The translations under genes and the position numbers were made by a program. 5,957 bases of DNA from Chloroflexota bacterium (lineage in GTDB: Bacteria; Chloroflexota; Ktedonobacteria; Ktedonobacterales; Ktedonobacteraceae), in assembly GCA_005881495.1 (NCBI GenBank), contig VBHI01000396.1, forward strand, positions 1 through 5,957, in the 5' to 3' direction. Below, in pieces: positions 1 through 5,237 of the stretch (its first letter is position 1; each line of letters opens with the position of its first letter). A model generated the notes under the pieces. It did not search any database. It saw only the letters and a program-made list of their open reading frames with translations, and was not told the DNA's origin.

Positions 1-1
1 T

Positions 2-262
2 GGCATTCCCGATGAAGATCACATTATCCGTCCGCTAGTACGCCGCGGCTTCTCCGCCAAGGGTATGGCTATTTCACTCCCCGCACTCGAACCGGAAGTC
101 ACGGTGAATCGCGAAGGTGTCTTCTGGCATCCTGTCGCGACCGATCCCGATTTGCTGATCTCATCCTCCATCTTTCCGGTACGTGACTCTGTAGAGCGCA
201 TCAAAGAGATACGGGAATCCATGTTCATGGTTACCGCAGGTGCAGCTACCCGTTATCGTTGA
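2..262 (+). CDS. 3' end of an unrecognised protein-coding gene (partial)
   Basis: One frame is open from base 2 to a TGA at 260-262, giving 86 residues with no start inside that is clearly preferred; an ATG at 65 has no convincing Shine-Dalgarno sequence. The real start is therefore probably left of the window. The peptide is soluble-looking and mixed in composition, with a proline-rich stretch (SLPALEPEV) followed by VFWHPVATDPDLLIS, and it ends in TAGAATRYR. There is no membrane segment or signal peptide. I do not recognise the family and assign no function. It is convergent with the GT39-like gene, so it is not part of the glycosyltransferase operon. The opposite-strand ORF over 19-228 is most likely a shadow of this frame. 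Confidence 0.6.
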   Translation, partial: GIPDEDHIIRPLVRRGFSAKGMAISLPALEPEVTVNREGVFWHPVATDPDLLISSSIFPVRDSVERIKEIRESMFMVTAGAATRYR

Positions 263-275
263 GGATAGACCATCT

Positions 276-294
276 GGCACTCCGTGTGAGTGCC
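276..294. terminator. small hairpin between convergent genes, possible weak terminator
   Basis: GGCACT (276-281) and AGTGCC (289-294) form a perfect 6-bp stem with a 7-nt loop. It starts 13 nt after the stop of the left-hand gene and lies downstream of both convergent genes, where a bidirectional terminator would be expected. There is no T-run on either strand, so it does not meet the usual intrinsic-terminator pattern. A second, smaller hairpin (TTCCT-CAA-AGGAA, 373-385) lies nearer the end of the GT39-like gene and also lacks a T-run. Confidence 0.25.
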
Positions 295-404
295 TTAGCA
301 AGGATTATCGAGTAGATGACTTGTCGATTCAGATCAGGACGCACTGGTTGCTTCCAAGAATGCTCAGTGTGCTTCCTCAAAGGAAATGAAGTTGTGTGGC
401 AGAT

Positions 405-1997
405 TCAGGGCCTCATCTTGACCACGCACGCCGGAATCTGGCCAGCTATGCTTTCGGTATGAATGATTCTGTATTTTGGAAATAGCTGATCAAAATGATC
501 CTTCATCGACCCGACATAAAAATCTGGATTCGCCTCATTCAGAGAGAGTGATTTTGGAAGATACAACATTACCTGATCTGAAATAGGAAGACTCGTTACC
601 GTAGGATTCTGCTTCTCCGTAAATTTTTGATAATTGCTAGCTAGCCATTGAGCCGCGGGCTTGCTGCATATCCGCCAGTAATCGATATCATATTTCCCAT
701 TTGCCCCGGAAACACCTCCAACGAGAGCATTAAAATACGTGTATTCATAAGGATGCAGATCGCTCATGTCTTTAATAACAAACACATAATTGATACTGGT
801 GGTAATTACTAGTGCTGCTAACAGTATTCTCGGCAAGCGCTGTTGCCTGAGCAATAAAAGGTCACACAAGCTTAGAAATCCGTAAGCAGCGATAAGTATC
901 ATCACCGGGATGAGGAAGGAGAATTGCCTTGGTCCATCATACAACGTCGCATGGAGCACAATCATCAATGCTACCGGGACGAGCAGTGCCATATAGACAA
1001 CTACCACCCGGAGGTCTATCATCCTGGTTTTTATCGCTCTGCCCAGCGGCAAAAGAAATCCAAGCAGCGTGAATAGAACGATGATGAGGGGTGAGCCAAT
1101 CGCAAGCCATACGGGTATATAGCTCCAGGGAAGCCTTTGACCTGGATATATACCTCCGTTAAATATGACTGGTCCATTCCATGGATATCTTTGCATAACT
1201 ACAATAGAATGATAGAGATTTTTGAAAGGGTCGAGGAAGATATAGGGCCAGAGTACCATCATTGTCAGAAACGAGACCACTCCAATGAGCAACGCTGAGA
1301 CAACTTGCTTTTTGAGTGCAGCAATCACCTGTTCTTTGTTGAGCGTTTTGCGCAGATTTGTGAGCCACCAGAAAGCTGGAATGAAGAAAAGCATGAAATA
1401 CCACATTACCGCGGTTACCCGAATAGAGAGAGCCATGCCAATACATAGGCCAACAAGAATACTATTTCTGACGTATCTACGTTTATCATTCCATTGACCG
1501 ACCAGCAGAAGCACAGCCCAGAGGATAAGTGTCATAGCAGTAGCAAAAGGAATGTCCTTCGAGTTGTTAAAGATCGACCCAAAAAATCGTGGGTATAACC
1601 ATAAGAATAGCCCGGCCACGAATGCCAACCAGTATCCCCCCAGTTCATAGCCACAAAGTGCTATCGCTAATACTCCAACGACCCCTGCAAGGCCATTGAC
1701 TACCGCCCTTGTGTACCATTCGTGCCCAAATATTTTTTGCGCAACCGCTACAATGACTTCAAAAAAAGGACCATGCTCGGGCATGTATAATTCAGAATCA
1801 TAGTGCAGGAAACCATTGTTCTTACCGAGGGTCTGATACCATGTTAAAACTCTGTGTCCATAGCTATTTTGAAGGGTTTCGTCCGGTGTGATACCATAGT
1901 CGTTTGCTGCGACAAAAACGGTGAAGATCATCATCAGGAATAAGCAACCAAGAAATATTTGAGGGATGAATTTAGATGAAAATACGGTTTTTTTCAT
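405..1997 (-). CDS. GT39/ArnT-like membrane glycosyltransferase (GT-C fold)
   Basis: A 530-residue polytopic membrane protein that probably transfers a sugar from a polyprenyl-phosphate donor to an acceptor on the outer face of the membrane. The first membrane segment (about residues 11-31) leads into a loop with ITPDE (36-40). An acidic pair at this place is the usual catalytic or metal-site signature of GT-C enzymes of the PMT/ArnT class. Further family-like motifs are MPEHGPFFE (72-80), PRFFGSIFNNSKDIPFA (136-152), YDGPRQF (353-359), HPYEYTYFNALVGG (415-428) and YDIDYWR (436-442). About ten hydrophobic segments lie between, and the last 90 or so residues look soluble and extracytoplasmic. 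ATG at 1997 is preceded by only a weak GAGAG (2008-2012), 10 nt upstream. The gene starts 45 bp after the stop of the PIG-V-like gene, so cotranscription is likely. Sugar and acceptor are unknown; ArnT, PMT or RgtA-like roles are all possible. Confidence 0.85.
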   Translation of the reverse strand: MKKTVFSSKFIPQIFLGCLFLMMIFTVFVAANDYGITPDETLQNSYGHRVLTWYQTLGKNNGFLHYDSELYMPEHGPFFEVIVAVAQKIFGHEWYTRAVVNGLAGVVGVLAIALCGYELGGYWLAFVAGLFLWLYPRFFGSIFNNSKDIPFATAMTLILWAVLLLVGQWNDKRRYVRNSILVGLCIGMALSIRVTAVMWYFMLFFIPAFWWLTNLRKTLNKEQVIAALKKQVVSALLIGVVSFLTMMVLWPYIFLDPFKNLYHSIVVMQRYPWNGPVIFNGGIYPGQRLPWSYIPVWLAIGSPLIIVLFTLLGFLLPLGRAIKTRMIDLRVVVVYMALLVPVALMIVLHATLYDGPRQFSFLIPVMILIAAYGFLSLCDLLLLRQQRLPRILLAALVITTSINYVFVIKDMSDLHPYEYTYFNALVGGVSGANGKYDIDYWRICSKPAAQWLASNYQKFTEKQNPTVTSLPISDQVMLYLPKSLSLNEANPDFYVGSMKDHFDQLFPKYRIIHTESIAGQIPACVVKMRP

Positions 1998-2042
1998 CTT
2001 CAGTGGTCTCTCACTTTCAATTGCGACTTAAGATTTGGGGAG

Positions 2043-3329
2043 TTACAATACCCAGTGACCTGTCAAGAATTGAGACAGCAAGAAGAAGAGCACTGCCCCA
2101 GAAACCATCAGATAGCTCATGTTGAATGTACGACTTTTGATGCCGACACCCGCTAGCACAATGAATGCTGGAAAGACCTCCAACAGGTAGCGCGAGACCG
2201 ATTGTAGGGGAAAAAGGCCTGTGCCGCCGACCGGGAAGAGTTGGAACAAGATATAGAGTGCAACGGCATAGAAACAATAGGACCAGAGATTTCTGGAGAA
2301 TCTCCACGGGCCAATAAAAGTCCCAACGATCAAAGCCAGAAAGAGCAGGTCTGGCAGGAGGTCAGTGAGATTACGCAGCACATAAAAGTTGAGGAAGCCG
2401 CCATGGCGATAAATAACCCATGCTGATTTGAGCATTGCGTACCAGGGGACATGCAGTGCATGGTTCCAGTATGTCTCTGCATGAGAGAACTCCAGTGGAT
2501 CGTTGAAGCGATAATAGCAGTAAAGTGAAAAGAGACCTATGCTGGCTGGGATAAGTGCGCTACTGACGATATCGAAACGAATAGCTTTGAGGCGAAACTG
2601 GTGTTGGAGCAGATATTCATAGCAAAAAGGGATCAAGAGTAAAAGTGCCACTGGACGGGTCAGGCCCGCGAGAAAACCAAAGAGACCAGCCAGCCACCAG
2701 CGTCCATGCCGCATCTCATAAAAGCTAAGGAGCGAGAGACAGAGGAAAAGCGACTCGTTATAAGCGGCCGCAAAGAAGAAGGCAGTAGGAAACACAGAGA
2801 GATAAAGAACTGTACGAAAAGCTCGCTCCTGGTCAAAATCTTCTTTCACCAGGCGATAGAGTACCACCAACATAACCAATCCAGCTATATTTGAGATAAA
2901 CAAACCAGCCGTGAAGGGATTATCATGGGTGAAAACCATACCAACTCGTTCAAATATGGGATAGAGGGGGAAAAATGCGGTATGGTTATACACATTATAG
3001 CCACGAGTTGCAATGATGAGATAGTATCCGGTGTCCCAGTGATGCCACGAATTCCATAGCGTATAGATTGGTACAGAACCCCATGCAAAGTCACGAATAC
3101 CATATAGGGGAGCCAGGCAGGTTATCACGAGAAAGGCCAGATGCACCCCAATATAGATTGGGAAGATACTTCTAAAGGCTCTGAACCACTCCAGAGAAGT
3201 AGCTTTGAGCCCAGCAAACCTGCCAGGGGTGAGCGCTGGTGGGTTTGTATCTTCATCGGGATGTTTGGAAGACGTACGATCGCTCTGATCGTCAGTAATA
3301 GTTGTTTCCTGGGTATCAAAAGTGTCCAT
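2043..3329 (-). CDS. PIG-V/Mannosyl_trans2-family membrane mannosyltransferase-like protein
   Basis: A 428-residue multi-pass GT-C protein resembling the PIG-V family, whose eukaryotic members add the second mannose to GPI anchors. Bacterial relatives are usually of unknown acceptor. Visible family motifs are WDTGYY (98-103, the first-loop Asp expected to be catalytic), AFFPLYP (118-124), FPTAFFFAAAYNESLFL (180-196), GLTRPVALLL (222-231) and SVSRY (377-381). About ten hydrophobic segments follow residue 53. The first 45 or so residues are hydrophilic and rich in Asp, Thr and Ser, probably a disordered cytoplasmic tail. The ATG at 3329 has a good Shine-Dalgarno sequence (AGGAG, 5-nt spacing), which fixes the start. 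It is the first gene of a two-gene minus-strand operon with the GT39-like enzyme and is divergent from the GtrA-GT2 fusion. Mannose as the substrate is inferred from family only. Confidence 0.85.
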   Translation of the reverse strand: MDTFDTQETTITDDQSDRTSSKHPDEDTNPPALTPGRFAGLKATSLEWFRAFRSIFPIYIGVHLAFLVITCLAPLYGIRDFAWGSVPIYTLWNSWHHWDTGYYLIIATRGYNVYNHTAFFPLYPIFERVGMVFTHDNPFTAGLFISNIAGLVMLVVLYRLVKEDFDQERAFRTVLYLSVFPTAFFFAAAYNESLFLCLSLLSFYEMRHGRWWLAGLFGFLAGLTRPVALLLLIPFCYEYLLQHQFRLKAIRFDIVSSALIPASIGLFSLYCYYRFNDPLEFSHAETYWNHALHVPWYAMLKSAWVIYRHGGFLNFYVLRNLTDLLPDLLFLALIVGTFIGPWRFSRNLWSYCFYAVALYILFQLFPVGGTGLFPLQSVSRYLLEVFPAFIVLAGVGIKSRTFNMSYLMVSGAVLFFLLSQFLTGHWVL

Positions 3330-3334
3330 TATTG

Positions 3335-3339
3335 CTCCT
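3335..3339 (-). promoter_or_regulatory. ribosome binding site of the PIG-V-like gene
   Basis: Read on the minus strand, AGGAG is followed by 5 nt (CAATA) and then ATG. This supports the 3329 start and so the long hydrophilic N-terminus. Confidence 0.75.
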
Positions 3340-3375
3340 GAATAAATCAGTGTCCCGTTAGAAACAGCTTAACAT

Positions 3376-3403
3376 ATTCATATTTTATCAGAAAAACTGT
3401 CTA
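3376..3403 (-). promoter_or_regulatory. candidate promoter region for the two-gene glycosyltransferase operon
   Basis: On the minus strand TAGACA (3403-3398) matches a -35 box at 5 of 6 bases. It is followed by an AT-rich stretch with TATGAA (3382-3377) after a 15-nt spacer, a 4 of 6 match to a -10 box. The spacing is short and the -10 is poor, so this is only the best candidate in the AT-rich segment 3361-3400. I found no convincing plus-strand promoter for the divergent gene there. Confidence 0.2.
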
Positions 3404-3421
3404 GGAGCAGGGGGTAATAAA

Positions 3422-3463
3422 GGGAGTGCGCGGACTCAAAGGAGGAACCAGATGCGCACTCCC
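3422..3463 (+). repeat. perfect 10-bp inverted repeat enclosing a Shine-Dalgarno sequence
   Basis: GGGAGTGCGC (3422-3431) and GCGCACTCCC (3454-3463) are exact reverse complements separated by 22 nt. In plus-strand RNA the loop displays AAAGGAGG (3438-3445), and the right arm begins at the G of an ATG (3452-3454). Folding would thus leave the ribosome site open but engage the start codon. Seven of the ten pairs are G-C, and a match of this length at this distance is unlikely by chance in a spacer this size. It could equally act as a DNA operator for a dimeric regulator of the divergent genes. Confidence 0.7.
3438..3445 (+). promoter_or_regulatory. consensus ribosome binding site of a small ORF
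   Basis: AAAGGAGG is a full match to the anti-Shine-Dalgarno complement and lies 6 nt before the ATG at 3452. It is the strongest ribosome site in the window, yet the ORF it serves is only 43 codons long. Confidence 0.5.
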
Positions 3464-3583
3464 GATTTCCAGGCTGCTGACGTTTTCTATTACAGAAAAC
3501 GCAACTCAACAAAAAGCAGTAACAGAGTGGCTATATTTTCTTATGGGGTTACTTGCAAGAGGCCTGTTCGTCTTCAATCGTAG
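3452..3583 (+). CDS. possible 43-residue small protein or leader peptide
   Basis: ATG at 3452 opens a frame of 43 codons ending in TAG at 3581-3583. The product begins MRTPDFQAADVFYYRKRN and ends KRPVRLQS; it is basic, with no membrane segment, signal peptide or cysteine cluster. Support comes from position: an AAAGGAGG site 6 nt upstream, stems over its start and inside it, and another hairpin 3 nt after its stop. It ends 99 nt before the GtrA-GT2 start. It could be a leader peptide whose translation changes downstream folding, a small protein, or a chance ORF. It shows no run of one amino acid such as classic attenuator peptides have. I do not recognise the sequence. Confidence 0.3.
   Translation: MRTPDFQAADVFYYRKRNSTKSSNRVAIFSYGVTCKRPVRLQS
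3481..3501 (+). repeat. 8-bp hairpin inside the small ORF
   Basis: CGTTTTCT (3481-3488) and AGAAAACG (3494-3501) are perfect reverse complements around a 5-nt loop (ATTAC). It forms the second stem of the proposed leader and would lie in the path of ribosomes translating the small ORF. Confidence 0.6.
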
Positions 3584-3584
3584 T

Positions 3585-3603
3585 AATACCCAGTATTTGG
3601 GTA
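3585..3603 (+). repeat. overlapping, mutually exclusive small hairpins
   Basis: TACCCA (3587-3592) pairs with TGGGTA (3598-3603) around GTATT. The bases AATAC (3585-3589) can instead pair with GTATT (3593-3597), the loop of the first stem. The two structures share bases and cannot coexist. Neither is followed by a T-run, so neither is a standard terminator. The 17-bp near-palindrome could also be a protein-binding site. Confidence 0.35.
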
Positions 3604-3619
3604 AGTGCAATGCTTTAGC

Positions 3620-3669
3620 CATCCCTGCAAAGTCGCTATGTGCCTGGTGCTTCATTCTCAGCAGGGCTG
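3620..3669 (+). repeat. stem immediately before the GtrA-GT2 ribosome site
   Basis: CCCTGC (3623-3628) pairs with GCAGGG (3661-3666). After one mismatch, CA (3620-3621) pairs with TG (3668-3669). The loop is 32 nt. The right arm ends 2 nt before AGGAG, so folding or unfolding of this stem could affect ribosome access. Because the loop is long, chance cannot be excluded. Confidence 0.35.
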
Positions 3670-3671
3670 AT

Positions 3672-3676
3672 AGGAG
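3672..3676 (+). promoter_or_regulatory. ribosome binding site that decides the GtrA-GT2 start
   Basis: AGGAG lies 6 nt before TTG (3683), 9 nt before GTG (3686) and 15 nt before ATG (3692), all in one frame. Spacing favours TTG or GTG over the ATG, so the protein probably starts with a rare codon. Confidence 0.6.
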
Positions 3677-3682
3677 TTATTT

Positions 3683-5020
3683 TTGGTGAATATGTCTGAA
3701 ACACCAACGGCAGTTGAATTACAACCACCGCTCCAAAAGGAAGTGACACGCCAAGGGGATAGGAGCAATGCCGTAGTCTGGCAGTTTGTCCGTTTTGGCA
3801 TGGTGGGGATTCTTAATACACTTATTGATGTACTCGCACTGAATATTCTTCTCTGGCAGTTCCCAACCCATAACGCGAATCTCTTACTGATCTATAATTC
3901 GCTGGCCTATACGCTTGGTGCTTTGAATAGTTTCTGCCTGAACAAATATTGGACATTTAAACGAAAGCGTTCGACAACTGGCGGAGAAGTAGTGCGTTTC
4001 GCTATCATCAACGTAATAGGTATTGCCTGTAATGATATAACTATCTGGGTAGTAGCCAGGATACTTCATCCGCTGATCAGCAGCAATATACTGTGGGCCA
4101 ATATTTCAAAATTGAGCGCAATCTCAGTAACGCTCCTTGTCTCGTACTTTGGTATGCGCCTCTGGGTATTTGCAAATGCTCCACAGAAGCGTCAGAAAAA
4201 CATTTCAGCAGAGGTGAATACCGTAGAGCCGCAAACAATAGAAGAGATCAGAGAAATGATCCAGCAAAAGTCCGAGACAAATGGCCTTCTTGTGCGTACT
4301 ACATACAGTCTATCAGTCATTCTACCAGCCCATAACGAGGAAGTGGCGATCGCTAGCACAGTGCAGGAAGTTGTTACTGCTCTGGCGGACTGGCTTGAAG
4401 ATTTCGAGGTGATTGTTGTCAACGATGGGAGCAAAGATCAGACGAAAGCCCTTGTAGAAGAGATTGTTACTGCCTACCCCTGTGTTCGACTCATCAATCA
4501 CCCGGAAAATCAGGGTTATGGGGCGGCTCTGGTCAGTGGCTTCGAGTCGATTAGCAAAGAACTTGCCTTTTTTATGGATTCTGATGGTCAGTTTGATATA
4601 CATGATCTGGAGCGTTTCTTCCCTCTCATTGACGAGTACGATGCGGTACTGGGGTATCGCATTGATCGCCAGGATACGCGGATGCGCAAGCTCAATGCCT
4701 GGGGCTGGAAAATGCTGGTACGTCTTGTTTTTGGTCTGCGTGTACGCGATGTAGATTGTGCCTTTAAGCTCTACCGTTCTAAATTCTTCTATGAGCACCG
4801 GCTGGAAACACGAGGTGCTATGATAAATACAGAAATTCTGTATAAGTTTACGAGGGAAGGTTATACCTATACCCAGATTGGTGTACACCATTTACCCCGC
4901 AGGGGGGGACGTGCTACAGGTGCCAAACTCTCAGTCATAACACGAGCGTTCCGCGAACTGTTTGTTTTTGCTCGCAAGTGGCACCGCGAAGAGCAGGAGG
5001 CTACGAAGCAAAAGCAATAA
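3683..5020 (+). CDS. GtrA membrane domain fused to a GT2 polyprenyl-phosphate sugar transferase
   Basis: A 445-residue fusion (TTG start at 3683; GTG at 3686 possible). Residues about 33-165 are a GtrA domain: four membrane segments, the RFGMVGILNTLIDV signature (37-50), LNKYWTF (86-92) and a second VVRFAIINVIG repeat (103-113). GtrA proteins are thought to help move polyprenyl-phosphate sugars across the membrane. A charged linker (166-208) leads to a GT2 domain (209 to about 430) of DPM1/GtrB type. It shows VILPAHNEE (212-220), VVNDGS (245-250), MDSDGQFD (298-305, with the metal-binding DxD at D299 and D301), DVDCAFKLYR (356-365), NTEIL (382-386) and PRRGGRATGAK (405-415). No key residue looks missing. 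This domain likely makes a polyprenyl-phosphate hexose from a nucleotide sugar on the inner face. It has no C-terminal membrane pair, so the GtrA half is its anchor. It is divergent from two GT-C enzymes that could use the product. The sugar is unknown. Confidence 0.88.
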   Translation: MVNMSETPTAVELQPPLQKEVTRQGDRSNAVVWQFVRFGMVGILNTLIDVLALNILLWQFPTHNANLLLIYNSLAYTLGALNSFCLNKYWTFKRKRSTTGGEVVRFAIINVIGIACNDITIWVVARILHPLISSNILWANISKLSAISVTLLVSYFGMRLWVFANAPQKRQKNISAEVNTVEPQTIEEIREMIQQKSETNGLLVRTTYSLSVILPAHNEEVAIASTVQEVVTALADWLEDFEVIVVNDGSKDQTKALVEEIVTAYPCVRLINHPENQGYGAALVSGFESISKELAFFMDSDGQFDIHDLERFFPLIDEYDAVLGYRIDRQDTRMRKLNAWGWKMLVRLVFGLRVRDVDCAFKLYRSKFFYEHRLETRGAMINTEILYKFTREGYTYTQIGVHHLPRRGGRATGAKLSVITRAFRELFVFARKWHREEQEATKQKQ

Positions 5021-5066
5021 TTATCCTGCGCACTAATTGAAACATCGCTCGACTGTCCAGCCAGGT

Positions 5067-5108
5067 CCTGAAGACAGCAGTTGCGTGCGGCTACAGGTCA
5101 GTTTTTTT
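5067..5108 (+). terminator. weak candidate terminator after the GtrA-GT2 gene
   Basis: CCTG (5067-5070) can pair with CAGG (5094-5097), with an inner AGC/GCT pairing, and seven T residues follow at 5102-5108. The stem is short and interrupted and lies 4 nt from the T-run. The T-run is the main reason to list it, and it also abuts the proposed left edge of the IS element. Confidence 0.2.
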
Positions 5109-5127
5109 ATCAAACCGCGCCGTAAAA

Positions 5128-5148
5128 CCCTTCGCTTCAGCGATAGGG
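5128..5148 (+). repeat. left-end transposase-recognition hairpin of the IS element
   Basis: CCCTTCGC (5128-5135) pairs with GCGA (5140-5143) plus AGGG (5145-5148) around a TTCA loop, with T5144 unpaired. This gives an 8-bp stem with one bulged T. Subterminal hairpins with an unpaired base in the stem are what TnpA of this family binds as single-stranded DNA. AAAA (5124-5127) at its 5' foot is where the guide bases that select the cleavage site are expected. Confidence 0.65.
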
Positions 5149-5201
5149 ATATAAGGTGCGTTCCTTTTAAGGTGGCTTGGGAGGTTGGGTGACAGTGTCC
5201 A

Positions 5202-5231
5202 TTGACAATATATGGCTTTGTGCTGTATACT
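5202..5231 (+). promoter_or_regulatory. near-consensus promoter of tnpA, probably giving a leaderless mRNA
   Basis: TTGACA (5202-5207, perfect -35) and TATACT (5226-5231, 5 of 6 for the -10) are separated by 18 nt. The expected transcription start falls 6-8 nt after the -10, at about 5237-5239, and the tnpA ATG is at 5238. No Shine-Dalgarno sequence precedes that ATG, which fits leaderless translation. Confidence 0.7.
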
Positions 5232-5237
5232 GTCTCT

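Larger units (their letters stand above)
3422..3669 (+). promoter_or_regulatory. candidate structured 5' leader of the GtrA-GT2 gene
   Basis: This interval fills most of the 353-bp divergent spacer. It holds four successive inverted repeats: 3422/3463 (10 bp), 3481/3501 (8 bp), 3587/3603 (6 bp) and 3620/3669 (8 pairs with one mismatch). The last ends 2 nt before the Shine-Dalgarno sequence of the fusion gene. A chain of local stems that ends at a ribosome site is what a cis-regulatory leader RNA looks like. I do not recognise any known riboswitch class in it. No promoter could be placed securely upstream, so transcription of the whole interval is inferred. Confidence 0.35.

Noticed and set aside
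2017..2307. 96-codon minus-strand ORF overlapping the 3' end of the PIG-V-like gene
   Set aside because: It is a frame-shifted overlap of a gene with intact motifs, with no motif of its own, so I treat it as a shadow.
3415..3420. TAATAA as a -10 box for the fusion gene
   Set aside because: No acceptable -35 lies 16-18 nt upstream, and the transcript would start within the first inverted repeat.
3422..3463. 10-bp inverted repeat as ends of a miniature transposon
   Set aside because: The enclosed segment is only 22 nt and I see no flanking target duplication.
3426..3689. 87-codon plus-strand ORF with a GTG start in the divergent spacer
   Set aside because: Its start lies inside the left arm of the 10-bp repeat with no ribosome site before it, and it overlaps the start of the fusion gene. 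The 43-codon ORF in another frame has far better start signals.
4322..4891. 189-codon minus-strand ORF inside the GtrA-GT2 gene
   Set aside because: The plus strand encodes all GT2 motifs across this stretch; the opposite frame has no recognisable domain.
5202..5237. N-terminal extension of TnpA from TTG 5202
   Set aside because: The TTG is the first half of the TTGACA -35 box and the extension spans the -10 box; family length and N-terminus fit ATG 5238.
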